From the NCBI GenBank assembly GCA_037179385.1, contig CM074179.1, positions 28,836,046 to 28,900,045 on the forward strand: DNA of 64,000 nt, read 5' to 3'. The stretch is from Holothuria scabra (lineage: Eukaryota; Echinodermata; Holothuroidea; Aspidochirotida; Holothuriidae). The notes under the pieces were generated by a model. The model saw nothing but the letters and a program-made list of their open reading frames with translations. It was not told the DNA's origin and made no database searches. Numbering within the stretch: position 1 is the stretch's first letter; each line of letters begins with the position of its first letter. Made by a program: the position numbers and the translations under genes. This document shows, piece after piece, positions 20,993 to 33,003 of this stretch.

Positions 20993-23900
20993 TTTTTATT
21001 TATTTATTTATTTCATTTCTCTTGCTCATAAAGACAAAACACATTATCTACAACAGAAACATATAGGCTTATCTTAATTACAAAAAGAAAAAAAATGGTT
21101 CATCATGAAGGTAAAGACAAACGTGGGATCTCACACCAGAAAAACAAAAGGGGAGGAGAAAAACAAAGAAAGGGGACAAAGGGGAAAAACAATGGGAAGG
21201 AGTGGGGTAATTAATCAGTCTATAATTCATTTAATTGCATAATACAGAACCCAGGGAACCAAAAGTTATACCATTCATGACTTTTCATATTACGAAAAAA
21301 AATATCTTTCTGGATAATAAAGTAATCTTTCAAAAAAGTAAGTCATAGAAAATGACTAGGAAGGGCTTTCTGTTGTTTACATATCCAAATAAAATATTTA
21401 ACTAGGGTAATGATCAAATTCAGTTCTCGACTAAAGTTTGACCCAAAAAGCACTGTAGAAATATCGAAATTGACCCCTTGAAAACCAGCATGCCTCAAAG
21501 AAATATGTAGGTTATGTCAAAGTTTATTGGCGTGACTACAGCTGTAGAATAAATGTTCAATTGATTCTGTATATTCGTGGCAAAGGTCACATTCATCGCA
21601 TGTTTTAACTTTAATCCTATACAAAAATTTATTTGTCGGAATAATTCTATTTACTATACTATATTGGAACCATCTTAACTTTGTATCTTTAGAGTAATGG
21701 AAAGGGGCACTACAATAAAAAGGCCAGTCTTCATTGTTAATCTCAATTAATTGACACCACCTAGAATATGTTTTATTGCGAAAGCTGACCCCGTCTATTT
21801 TTCTTATGTAAACCGCCTTAGAGGTAAGAGTACCACATGTGGTAAGACTATTTATATAGCTGGTAATAGGGGATGCTGGTCTTATAAGTGTACCACAACA
21901 AATTTCATCCCAAACTGATTTAATAGAATTAACAATGCCATGATATTCTAAAAAGTGATGAAATTTGGTATGTCTGAATGAAACTGTCGTAGGAAAGAAA
22001 AGAGCCATCCTCAGAGAGCAAATCTGAAATAAAGCGAACACCTTTCATATACCAATGCCTGTAATACAAAGGAGAATTATTAATCTGTACTTAACTGTTA
22101 TTCCAAATCGACATGGTAAGTTTATTTAAACTATGCTGCGTAGAAACGATTTCATCCCTAAGAAAATTGTAAGTGGTCTCTAACAGGTTCTTCCAAAATG
22201 GGTTCGAAATTTTTTGACTAGCCAATTTCAAATAGAAATCCCCATGGTTATAGAAAGAGTCAATACTTATACCAAATACATGGAGATAGTAAATACTAAA
22301 CTCCGAATTCTCTCTTTTTAAAAAGTGACCAAAGGTACTAATCTTTAGGGCCAAGCACTGTTTATGGAAATCAATCATCTTTAGCCCCCCCCCCCCCCAT
22401 CCCTGTAATCTTGTATCAATTGTCGTCGGCTTATACGATCAGGCTTACAATTCCAAACAAATCGAAATAACATAGAATTAACTTTATCTATATAATCTAC
22501 CGTCGGCAGTGGAAGTGATCTTATGTAGTAATTGAAACATGGCACCATTAATGAATTAACAACTCCAATACGACCTAGAACGGTAAGGTTCCGCTTTTCC
22601 CATAATTTTTTAATATTCAATGCTTTATTCATTGCTTTTTCATAATTTTTAATTAATATACTTCCTAAATCAGTATTGAAAACAATACCTAATAATGTGA
22701 AGTCATCCCCACGAATCCAGGGAATATTACATCCCCCTTTTAGAGGGATAGAAGAACCCTTTAGACTTCCCAGTCCCACCAAAATGGATTTACCTAAGTT
22801 AAGCTTCAGACCAGATAAAGTGCTAAAATAATGTAATTGTGTCATAACCCTATTAAAGGATGTTTCGTCACCGTGAAAGAAAAAAGTTGTATCATCTGCA
22901 TATTGGACTAGTTTAAAGCATTTACCACCAATATTAATACCATGGATGGTTTCATCATTGTTGATAAGACAACTCAAGGGTTCTACATATAGGATAAAAA
23001 GGTATGGAGAGAGGTGATCACCCTGTCTACAACCCCGCTTAATAGCTATTTTTTGCGAAAGATATCCATTAACAAGTATCGAGGAATAATTATCAGCATA
23101 GAAGGTATCAAACCACTGGATAATTGATGGTCCAAATTTAAAAAGATTTAGTACCCTTCTAATAAAATTAACTGAAATACTATCAAAGGCCTTCTCAAAG
23201 TCAATCCCAAATAAAATACCTGGTTCATCATTTTCTTCTAGATAATACATTATGTCATACACTGTACGAATGCTGTCACTGATATTACGACCTTTAAGAA
23301 AACCACTTTGGTTGGATGAAATAATTGTAGGCAGAATTTTTTTAAAGCGATTGGCAATGCAAGACGATGCTATTTTGTAGGAAACATTAAGCAATGATAT
23401 TGGTCTCCAATTATTTAGATAACAGCGGGGTTTATCACCTTTGGGAATCAAGGTGATCACACTATGTTTTTGTGTTACTGATAGGGAGTTCTCGTCACCA
23501 AAATTCAAGGACCGTAACACAAATTGACCAATTTCGTTCCAAAAGTATTTATAAAATTCAACGGTGAAACCGTCAGTTCCCGGAGATTTATTATTTTTCA
23601 TGTTTTTAAAACCCTTGTTACTTCATCATACATTAATGGACCTTCAAGACAACTAGACTGATCGCTTGAAAGGGATATCACTTTGTCAGAAAAAAACTGG
23701 GACAATGCATCATGACTTAAATCGATATCATTTAGTTTATATAAATCATGATAGTACTTAGTCCCTTCCCTTATCATTTCATCCTGATCATAGATATCAT
23801 GCTTATCAGTGCTAATCAAATGATTAATAATCTTACTAACATGATTCCTTTTTTCCAAATTGAGAAAAAATTTGGAGGGCTTCCGTTTCGGTTTTTAGCG

Positions 23901-24005
23901 TGCAGCTCATAATGGACAACTTATTGGCAATGTCCGCAGACAAAAATGCCTCAAACGTTTCCCACACATCATTGAGGAACATAGAAGTGTTATGGTTTCC
24001 AGAAA
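20993..24005 (-). mobile_element. L1/Tx1-like LINE, 5'-truncated and internally deleted
   Basis: A non-LTR retrotransposon on the minus strand. The 3' end at about 20993-21013 is an (AAAT)n tail on the element strand. Protein remnants run from a piece upstream of the reverse transcriptase (23.86-24.0 kb), through the RT, to a C-terminal cysteine/histidine motif. Compared with the copy at 33004-36811 it lacks the endonuclease and a stretch of about 60-130 residues before the RT. No TSD was found. The RT style (SPGTDGFT, FEKAFDSI, QYADD) is that of the L1/Tx1 group. Confidence 0.85.
21517..23858 (-). pseudogene. LINE reverse transcriptase polyprotein remnant
   Basis: Four frame-shifted pieces make up one ORF2-type protein. 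23598-23858 leads into the RT. 22381-23601 is the main RT block (406 codons) with SPGTDGFTVEF, the FEKAFDSI motif carrying a catalytic Asp, and QYADD carrying the catalytic Asp pair. 22091-22378 continues the post-RT region. 21517-22041 ends with a zinc-ribbon-like C..C....E..EHLF..C motif. The break at 22386-22400 is a C run (G on the coding strand) that shifts the frame inside a Gly-rich turn, a typical homopolymer slippage lesion. The RT catalytic residues are intact but the frame is broken at several points, so the copy is inactive. Confidence 0.85.
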
Positions 24006-25029
24006 ACGAGGACTGTTTTGTCCATCCTATTTTGGAAAACGTGTAAAAGGACAAATTGACACAACGATATCTCTGTATCGTTTTACACATATTGGAGCAT
24101 GGGACAAGTTGAGATTATCATGCGTCTTTTTTCATGTACCGTATGTTATGGGGCTATATGTGCTTGAACAGCGTCCATTTATTTGAAAGTTCACAGAATG
24201 TTAACAGTTTTTAGCATATCGTTTGATTAAAAGTAAAGTCTCTGGAGAGTTATATTATTGAGTTTTTTTCGATTAACCCAACTTCTGACCAAACTTGGGG
24301 GCAAGTGGGGGAAAAAGGACAAAATCTGGTGTGTGTGTGTGTGTGTGGGGGGGGGGGGGAATGCCCCTCTCGCCCCTTGTAGCTCCGCCACTACTCCTTT
24401 GTCACTATTCCTTCTCTTAATGTCACCCCTAAGGTCTCTCCTAATGCACCGCGGTAGGCAAGCCAACTTCTCACACCGCATGACTCACTGTAACGCCAGT
24501 TCACATGGTGCTAACCAACACGCAGGCTAGTCTCAGGCTAGTCTTGGTTAAGACGTTAGTAAGTTATTTTCCTCGCTAGTTAGTCATTCCGAATGAGGAC
24601 GCTTGTCAACTAGACTGTACGTACTCGAGTATCTCTTTCATGGCATTGTAGAAATAAAATTTTAGGACAATTAGAGGGCGTGTTCACAATTGTTCTTTTA
24701 CAGACGTTCGGTAGTGTGCACACATACTGTAATACTAATATACCGCCTTGAGCAAGACTAATCTCAGGCTAGTCTTTCTTTCACGTGATTGTGCTGTTTT
24801 GATAATACAGATTCAGCTCCCTTGAACCTGGACAACTTCAGCCTGTCCTTGAAATCCTTGCTTGTGAAATAACTGAAGAAAGGCAACATTTTTCGAGATT
24901 GCATGGTCCAGTGAGCGCCTATTGTTGTTAACGGGTTTCTATTGTTCAACAATCGGCCAAGTCATTACATATCGGCAAAGTCATGACGTCCACTTTCAAG
25001 GGCAGAATTCTCTTATGGATGAGGTTAAT
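24006..25029. other. Unassigned DNA with (GT)n, a G run and a hAT-like end
   Basis: A short (GT)n tract and a G run lie at about 24330-24359. They are followed by 'gtagctccgccact' near 24380, which reads as an inverted hAT terminus. No gene is supported. Confidence 0.35.
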
Positions 25030-26690
25030 TTACAAACGAAACTTTACTTCTTTTTGAAATCAAAATATTGTGATTTATGAATGAACAAGGTTACACAACT
25101 CTGGACCTTTGCAGTAAAATAGAATAATGCACTCCTTATCACTGAATACCTGGACCCGGCCCACGTCCATTTCATGTATTTAGAGCGGATTTAGAGGGGG
25201 CGCTATCAAATATTGTGATTTATGAATGAAGCAGGTTACGCAACTCTGGAGTATGCATTAAAATAAAATAATACACTCTTTACTACTTAATACCTAGGCT
25301 GGACCCACGTGCATCTCCTGTTTAAGCGTGCATCTCCTGTTTTGTAATTCGTTCCCGCATGGAATTGTGCGGCACATCGAGGGATATACAAACCAAGCCC
25401 AGCACATACAGTACGGCATTCCCTTGTTTTTTCAGTACGTGCACGCAACACTACTGTGTCTAGCCAACTCGAACGAAATCCTTCTTCACGGAAGATTAAA
25501 AGGCAATTTCTTTTACTCCAAAAAGACAATTTAGACACAGTCCACTGCACCATACCACAGTTGAGATTCCTCCTTACGTTATGGATGTATTAAGAAGAAA
25601 TGATCACGAAATATTCATGTAAATTCAAATTTTGGAATATGTTTCGTATGTGCAGAATTGGTTTGTTTACCCCGACAATTGGGTGATGTGCGCATGTGAA
25701 TAGCCACCAATTCGAATTACCGAACTGGCTTATTTAGAGCGAATTTAGAGGGGACACTCTCAAAATGTTGTAATTTATGCATGAACGAGGTTACGCAACT
25801 CTGGACCTATGCATTAATATGGAATAATGCACTCTCTGTCACTTAATACCTTGACGGCGGCCCATGTGCCGCTCCTGCATTTAGAGCGGATATGTAAGGG
25901 GCGCACTCAAAATACTGTGATCACAGCCATATATTTAGATACGGCTCTGACTGTGATTAACTATGAACGAGGTTACGCAACTCTAAGGGTTTGTGCATTA
26001 AAATAGAATAATCAACTCTTTATCACTTAATACCTTGGCTGAGCTAAGGTGCATCTCCTGTATTTTGAGCGGATTTAGAATCGGCACTATCACAATATTT
26101 ATCATTGCACTCTGAACTTTTGCATTAAACAGGCGCGGATCCAAGGGAGGACTTTTACGGCCTCCGACCTCCCCTTTTCGCCAGATCAACAATAAAACAT
26201 ACAAAAAATTAGCAGTGCAACTCCCTCACTTCCCCTTTTTTCTCTTGAGTTAGCTCCCCCTTTTTGGAATGTCTGGATCCGCACCTGATAAAATATAGTA
26301 ATGCATTCTTTATCACTTAATACCTGGGCTTGACACACGTGCATCTCCTGTATTTAGAGCAGATTTAGAGGAGGCGCACTCAAAATATTTTGATTTATGA
26401 ATGCACAAGGTTACGCAACTCTGGACCTTGCAGTAAAATGGAATAATGCACTCTTCAGCACTTAATACCTGGGCTTAGCCCACGTAAATCTCCTGTATTT
26501 AGTGCGGATTTAGAGAGGCGCACGCAAATATTGTGATTTGTAAATGCACGAGGTTACGCAACTCTGGATGTGTGCTTTAGGACAGAATAATATTCTCTCG
26601 AGTCTTAATGCTATCACTCAATGTCCTGGCTTGGCCCTCGTCATGCATCTCCTCCATTTAGGGCCGATTTAAAACGGGCTCACTCTCTAA
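25030..26690 (+). repeat. 144-bp-period satellite/minisatellite array
   Basis: Repeated blocks share 'atttagagcggatttagag', 'aatattgtgatttatgaatg', 'aggttacgcaactctgga', 'taatgcactctttatcactt' and 'taatacctgggct'. Two clean neighbouring units are 144 bp apart (26322 to 26466). Units are diverged, and about 25330-25730 is occupied by unrelated sequence. A MITE interrupts one unit at 26130-26287. The 154-codon frame starting at 26621 begins inside the array and is not called. Confidence 0.8.
26130..26287 (+). mobile_element. 158-bp hAT-like MITE inside the satellite
   Basis: The ends CAGGCGCGGATCCA and, inverted, CAGGTGCGGATCCA form a 14-bp terminal repeat with one mismatch. The insertion splits a satellite unit, with 'attaaa' on the left and 'ataaaata' on the right, so the duplicated target is approximate. 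Confidence 0.7.
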
Positions 26691-27117
26691 CATTTCTCAA
26701 GACTTATCCTAACTGTCTTAGATGTGTAATTTGCGTTCTCATTTGTACATCATGTTGTATTTTCTTAAAAGTTTTACAAAGTTATAACAATTTCAGGAAT
26801 ACTACCCAGTCATGTCAATATGTGCATGATTTAAGCAAAAGCTTTAAGTTCCAATTTTTTTTTTATGAATGTGAATTGTGCTCAAATCGAGATTTTAGCG
26901 GTTATTTTTATAAACCAACTAGACTAGTTTCTGTTCTTGCCCTAAAAGTATACGACAGAACCGATGTCATCAGTAGTAGCCTTTTCACAATGGCGAAACA
27001 TGTCCTGAGAGTTAGTAATATAAATATTGTTTCACATTTAGTGCAATTTTATTTGGAATCACAGCTGCTGGTCACCTGCAATTAGGAAGCTTGCTTTTAG
27101 GTGCCATGATTGGATTA

Positions 27118-27580
27118 AGGTAGCGGACCACTAACTCCAATACTCATGTCCGGGAAAATGTTTACTGACAGACAAAGCGCCATAAAAAAATTATGGGATG
27201 TTGTTTCTGACTGCGTTACTTACAAAATATGATCATTTTTGCATTTGGATTTTGTAGACAATGAGTTGAAATACATACTGTGCGAAATTCAAGGCAATCT
27301 GACCAATTTTAGTGCCATTTTTTTATTGTATTACTCCGCTCTGTGAAATGCTGTTTTTGAGTAGCTATTATGGTGGGAAACACATCCTGAAGGCTCTCTA
27401 GCTCAAAATTTCAATGGTCATGGTGTGGAAATTTGAAAGTGCCATGAAAGCCGAGATTGTGGGCTTCGATCAGAGGGGTAGCATGTCCTGGTTGAAAACT
27501 TCTACTGGGAGCTAGGGGCACGGAAGTAGCCTAATTTAGTGTGTAAGTCAATGGGACTTATAATTAGTGGCCCGCTACCT
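27118..27580 (+). mobile_element. 463-bp TIR element (MITE), superfamily unclear
   Basis: The ends AGGTAGCGGACCACTAA and, inverted, AGGTAGCGGGCCACTAA differ at one base. I could not define a TSD. No coding capacity. The position and paired ends support a DNA transposon, but the superfamily stays open. Confidence 0.55.
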
Positions 27581-27947
27581 GAAGTTAATTATGATAACGA
27601 GTGGTGGCGCTGTTACAATATTCTCAGTAGGGTTTCTACCTACAGAGCCCTCTCTTTTCAATTGTGAAGAGGTACCCCTTTGCTGAATAGGCAATGCCGT
27701 AAGTTTCCCTCAGTTTTAGAGATTTCTTTCTTGAATTTCAGAAAAGAATGAATTCCACTAAACTCGAAAGTTTAAGTGCCGCTCCTCAAAAAAGAACTTT
27801 GAGAGAAGCCCTATTTTTTATTTTGATCTTTATTTTGAAGGACTTGATTCGAGACCTTGCAAGCTGGAAGATCACGGAACAAATCCCCTTGGAACTACTT
27901 AGAAATTTTTCCGACGTAGAAAAATCATCGTATTGAGCATAGCTGTT
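27581..27947. other. Unassigned non-coding DNA
   Basis: No supported feature. A 62-codon frame at 27748 has no recognised domain. Confidence 0.3.
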
Positions 27948-28894
27948 AACAGCATGGGCGTCACCGGGGGGGGGGGGGTCGAGGGTTGCGAACGACCCCC
28001 CTTTGAATCTTTTTTTAAGAACTTGATACGTTTAAAGGATGTACCAAAAGTCGAAAAAGGATTACTTCTGCCATTGCAAAGTATAAATTTCTTTTAATAT
28101 TCTGAACGCCTAATCTCGCTGCAATTACAGGTCGAGTCCCCCAAATAACTATTTCATCCCTTACTTTTTGTAAAGTGCCGTCCGCTAGCAAGTCCTATTG
28201 GCTATATGTAGCTACACCTTTCATAGTATTATAATTATATATCTAATAGTCCATTTCATGAAATACCTTTAAATGATATCTTTTTTTTTCGGAAAATCAT
28301 TTTTATTAAAACTTTGTTAGAACGATATCTTCATCTCTTGAATTCTGTTCATTTTGGGGTGGGTGAACTGCTTCATGTCAGTATAGGCTCAGTTAATTTT
28401 AATATTAAGACGGAAGTGCACCTGCGGGATATTTCAAATTGATTTAAAATCTCAATGAAAAAGTAGTTTCAAGAATAATAATATTATTGTAGCAGTCGAC
28501 TGTTCTGAGGGATTTAACATTACTACACACAGAAAAACCTGTAAATTAGGATGCCCTCTTTAATTTTCGACTCCTAGCTTACTGAATGCATACCATATGT
28601 TCGTCTGTGTTTAATATCCACTTTTGACTCAACGGTGCTATATGTCAGTAATAAGCTGTTTTTACTTGATCGTATAGTAGTATGAACAGGTAGTTAGCCC
28701 ACCAAAATCTGCCGAGTCAAAGGCCCTTTAATTTTAGGAAATGATGGTACCGATATTTAAGGAATAAATCGCATTCGGCTGACTACGGTATTATGGTGAA
28801 TAAGCCTTCGAGACTTCAAATTGGCAAAATAACGGACGAGGTGAAGCAGAGTCCGCTATGTTGTTAATTTTTGTTGTTGTTAATTTTCATATCC

Positions 28895-30335
28895 CCTGTA
28901 AAGGACAGTATGGTTTTCGTCCTAACCATTCAACTGAATTAGCCCTATCGGATGCTTTAGACAAGCTATGCACAAGTTTAGATGGTAATAATATTTCAAT
29001 GGGTGTATTTCTAGACCTAAGTAAAGCATTCGATACAATTGATCACAGTATCCTATTTGCTAAACTAGAGACTTATGGTATCCGAGGTAATGTTCTAGAT
29101 TGGTTTCACAGCTACATCTCAAATAGACCCCAATATACTTATTACAAGGGTATGACTTCAAGTCTCAAGGATATTCGTTGTGGGGTACCCCAAGGGTCCA
29201 TACTGGGGCCACTCCTGTTCATTGTTTATATGAATGATATTTATTTTGTTGCTGATAAAGCTGATATTATACTTTTTGCTGATGACACTAACATTTTCTT
29301 CAGACATAAGAGTGTAGATTCATTGTATGATACCGCTTCAATTGAATTGAGTAAGATATGTAACTGGTTCTCTGCTAACAAGCTATCCTTAAACATTAGT
29401 AAAACTAACTATATTATCTCTGGTAATAATAGAACTAGCAGGCGGGGTAGTGATGTCTGTATAAATGGGATTGCTATTAAGCAAGTGACCACAACGAGGT
29501 TTCTAGGAGTATACACATAGATGAAAAGCTCACCTGGCGAGAACACATTACAAATATTTCCAAGAAATATACTCATAACACTATACCAGACTTTAATTAT
29601 TCCCCACTTAAATTATTGTTCCATTGTCTGGAGCGGGGCTAACAGTTCTTACCTTAGCCAACTAACTACATTGCAGAAACGAGCGGTTCGCCATTTAGCT
29701 CATGCAGGTCCCAGGGACCACACTAGCCCACTATTTAAAAAGTTTCAATTACTCAAATTTACCGACATCATTGATTACAACATTGCTGTATTTTCTTACA
29801 AGGCTTGGAATAGACTACTACCAGATACATTTCATAATTTTATAATTAGAAATACTTCTTTTCATAGGCATAGTACTAGACACGCTAAATCTGCCCATCG
29901 TCATTACTATCGTACGAACATTGGATCGTTTAGCTTGCGTAATCGTAGCACTAAAATCTGGAATACCCTCACAGACTCGGTAAAAAATTCTGCCTCTCTG
30001 TTTATCTTTAAGAAGGCGATTAAGGAAGGCATCATTGATAATTATTAAGTTCCCTTGGTGAAATTGAAATTAATCTTAATATCTTTCAAGTATGCTCATA
30101 ATTTTTCCAGATGTGAGTGTATAATACGGAGACATGTCATAGTTATGTATGTACGTTTTTGTTTGCTGTTTGTTTTGTAGAAATTGTAAATATCTATTAT
30201 CTTTTTTCTTGGTTATAGGGAGTCATTCACTTTGTTAAGCCAATTTTGGTTTTCTGGATGACTTCCTTCCACATCATATTATTATATGTAATGTGATGAA
30301 ACAAATAAATGAAATGAAATTTGGACGGTTTATGA
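28895..30335 (+). mobile_element. CR1/L2-like (Jockey-superfamily) LINE, 5'-truncated
   Basis: The element starts within the reverse transcriptase and ends in a short A/T-rich repeat tail (aaataaatgaaatgaaat) near 30320, typical of CR1-like 3' ends. The endonuclease and N-terminal half of the RT are missing, as expected from incomplete reverse transcription. The RT is of a different clade from the L1-like copies in this window. No TSD was identified. Confidence 0.8.
28903..30048 (+). pseudogene. CR1/L2-like reverse transcriptase remnant
   Basis: The first piece (to 29520) shows QYGFRPNHST, then FLDLSKAFDTIDH with a catalytic Asp, GVPQGSILGPLLFIVY and FADDTNIFF with the catalytic Asp pair. 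A small insertion before the stop at 29518-29520 breaks the frame just after FLGV. The second piece (29521-30048) holds the post-RT region (ITLYQTLIIPHLNYCSIVW and onward). Sequence expected between them appears partly deleted. Reading frame lesions and 5' truncation make it inactive. Confidence 0.8.
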
Positions 30336-31595
30336 GACAGTAATGTTCATACAAATGTGGTTTATTCCTCTTCTACCACCGAAAATGTGTGAACTTCATC
30401 TTCATCACTATTTAAACGTTTATTGACCGTGTTTAGTGAAATAACAGGTCCGTGTTCAACCAATCAGAATGCAGGATTCTCAACAACGGATGGTAAAGGT
30501 GGTAGAATTGAAAATTAACTTCCTTTTATCTTTGCATACGTAACAAACTGAGTCATGGGTCAATCATTATTCTAAATCTCAACTAACTTCTTCTGTTCTT
30601 CCTCAAATTTTTGCTGGGTGTTTTCATTTTTTTTTTTACCTTTCCATTACCTTTATTAATGGAACAAATAACACTATTTTCTAGGTCTTGAAGGAGAAAG
30701 GTTGAAAGTAAAAAACAAAGCACATTGGTAAAATCACATTGCGTACAAATTACTGTTCTGTTCTATAGAGCCTGATATCTTAAGCAGTTTAATAGACGCT
30801 GTTCATTGCAGATTTGAATGATTTTCTTAAATTACTTTGCATTGCAGAGTTCAATTCGCTTAAAATTTCCTCATGCTTTGTTATTTGAGGTTCGCTACTA
30901 TTTTTACCTCATTAATCTTGAATACTTCATTATATTCCACGAGCTTAAAAGGGTTTTTTCCTGCGAATCTTCAGTTGCCTCTGAATGCTACCACTCCAGT
31001 TTGTTCCCTTTACCGAGCCAATGGACCTCACGAAAGCACCCCGACTTTAAAAGAAAAACATTTTGGTGCCATTGTAATTTTAAGATTCAAAGCTTTCTCT
31101 TTGATCCCCAACCATGGTTTTGCTCTGAACCTTTATGAAATCATAATTTTGAGATAACCAAATTAGCAATATTGACGATATTTCACCCCATTAAAGGCAT
31201 TTGAAATGTCTAACTACTCAGAGCTTCCGGGGGTTTCGCCCCCTGGACCGCACCAAGGGCCCTTCAGCGGGCCTTGGACCCCACGCCGTAGTGCTCGGGC
31301 TGTCGCGCGAGCATTGCCGCTGACGCGACAATAACTTCCTTCTTCGCGCAAAATAGGACCCCCTTTAAAAATGTCCGGTGACGCCCATGAACAGTGACGC
31401 AGAGGGGGTTTAAAATTGGTAGAGCATAAAACTGACTCTTTGGTTGTCCCTTTCAGGAAGTTGTCCGACTCAGGAAGTACGATTTAGGAAGTTGTTCGCT
31501 TGCTCATTTAGGCTGTTGAGCAGAGGTTCCGAGCAAGTAACCTCCATCCCACATAACCTTTGGGAAACTTAGTGGCTAAAGACTGGGGATACGGT

Positions 31596-31603
31596 CAAAT
31601 CCG
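31596..31603 (+). repeat. Left 8-bp TSD of the composite hAT
   Basis: CAAATCCG, repeated exactly at 42313-42320 directly outside the right terminus. Confidence 0.8.
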
Positions 31604-31885
31604 CAGTGTTGTAATGACTCGAGTTAAAGATGTGACTCGAGTCTGACTCGAGTCACGATTTCAGTGACTCGAGTCTGACTCGAGTCCCAAACTCACGGGA
31701 CTCGACTCGACCCGAGTCATCACTTGCCAAAGACTCGACCTGACTCGAGTCACCATAAAATAAAATTTGAAAGACTCGACATGACTCGAGTCACAGAAGT
31801 GAAAGACTCGACATGACTCGAGTCACAGAAGTGAATGACTCAAATTGACTCGAGTCTTTGTCCACAATGACTCGAGTCACACCCG
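31604..31885 (+). repeat. Left arm of composite hAT: GACTCGAGTC repeats
   Basis: At least ten irregularly spaced copies of the palindrome-like string GACTCGAGTC or a one-base variant. They are joined by short spacers such as 'acagaagtgaa'. Dense subterminal motifs of this kind in hAT elements are commonly transposase-binding sites. Confidence 0.8.
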
Positions 31886-32989
31886 AGAGTAATAAAACAG
31901 AAACTTAAATTTGTTTTCATCATAGGACGCCAGTGGTGTAGCCAGGATGGGATTTTTTTTTGGGGGGGGGGGCTAGGTAACAAGTGGGGGGGCCTGGTAC
32001 CTCTGAGGGTCAGGCACGGCAAGACTATCTAAGCGGAGCGCCACCATCGGTTGGCGCGGAGCGTACAAGAAAATTTTGGGCTTTAAAACCCCTCCCGATG
32101 GCCGGAAATGGCACTTCCCATGTGTTTTAAGCTGAATGTACCCAGCCTTGGAATACTGCGACTTCTCAAATAATGAGAATAAAAAATCAATCTATGAAAA
32201 ATAGTAATACATATACACTTTTTCGGGACCCCAAAACTGGGCACTTCTGATCTGTGGTCTGGGGGATGAGACTAAAGGGAACCGGTATTTCCCTTTCCCT
32301 TGGGAAAATTGTAAACTTCAGAAGGACGTAGATCGCAAATGCGGCAATATTTGAATCTAAGCGGAGCGCCACCATCAGTTGGCGCGGAGCGTACAAGAAA
32401 ATTTTGGGCTTTAAACCCCCCCCCCATGGCCGGAAACGGCACTTCCCACGTGTTTTAAATTGGCTGTACCCAGCCGCAAATGCGGCAATATTTGAATGGA
32501 TTTCAGCTTACCTAAGGCAGTACCTTACCCTTTAACAGGAAAACCAGAAGTAGTTGTGTCCCCCTCTGAGAAACTTTCTTTGCGTTAGATTTCCTAGATG
32601 CAAAATGGTGCTATGTTTGGCAAAACTTTGAACTGATTATTGGCCTAAGTTTTAGGATTTTCCCTTTTTGGGGAGCATGAAAAATATCAAAATATTTTTA
32701 GTTTTTGTAGAGATTTTACAAGAGACATCATACTACCAAAGAAACAATGTGCAAAATGGTGCAGTATTTGTTCATCGGTACATTACGTAGTCAAAATTAA
32801 TATACTACGAATAAATCTCTCAAAATAATTGAACCGCAAAGCAGAAGTATGGATCATGGGAAACACATGAAATCCGGACCTTGTGGACATTTTACAAATC
32901 CCCCGGACGCCAGTGCCAACTAGTAAAAAAGAGGACTTGTCGAAAAAATCGTCCTACAGTGGCACTTGCCATGGGCAGGAATGAGGCAC

Positions 32990-33003
32990 GACATAGGCCT
33001 ACT
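32990..33003 (+). repeat. Left 14-bp TSD of the L1-like LINE
   Basis: GACATAGGCCTACT, repeated exactly at 36812-36825 directly after the poly(A) tail. Confidence 0.85.

Larger units (their letters stand above)
27953..31389 (+). mobile_element. TIR DNA transposon with 5-bp TSD, interrupted by a LINE
   Basis: Both termini read CATGGGCGTCACCGG in inverted orientation and are flanked directly by AACAG at 27948-27952 and 31390-31394. A G run follows the left terminus. The right part (31215-31389) is GC-rich with 'tttcgccccctggacc'-type strings, also seen at 2795-2950. A CR1/L2-like LINE fragment occupies about 28895-30335. No transposase frame is visible. The short duplication is unusual for hAT, whose typical TSD is 8 bp, so the superfamily is uncertain. 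Confidence 0.6.

Noticed and set aside
24180..24200. Left TSD of the minus-strand LINE (agttcac shared with 20986-20992)
   Set aside because: A 7-bp match in AT-rich DNA that does not adjoin a clear element end.
25030..26690. CRISPR-like array
   Set aside because: Units are ~144 bp without a short repeat/unique spacer pattern, and the genome is eukaryotic.
26621..27085. 154-codon frame as a gene
   Set aside because: It starts inside satellite units and has no domain or splice support.
32881..33003. N-terminal 41 codons of the 966-codon frame as part of a LINE protein or host gene
   Set aside because: They lie upstream of the TSD/element junction at 33003/33004 and overlap the left TSD, so they are flanking DNA that happens to be open.
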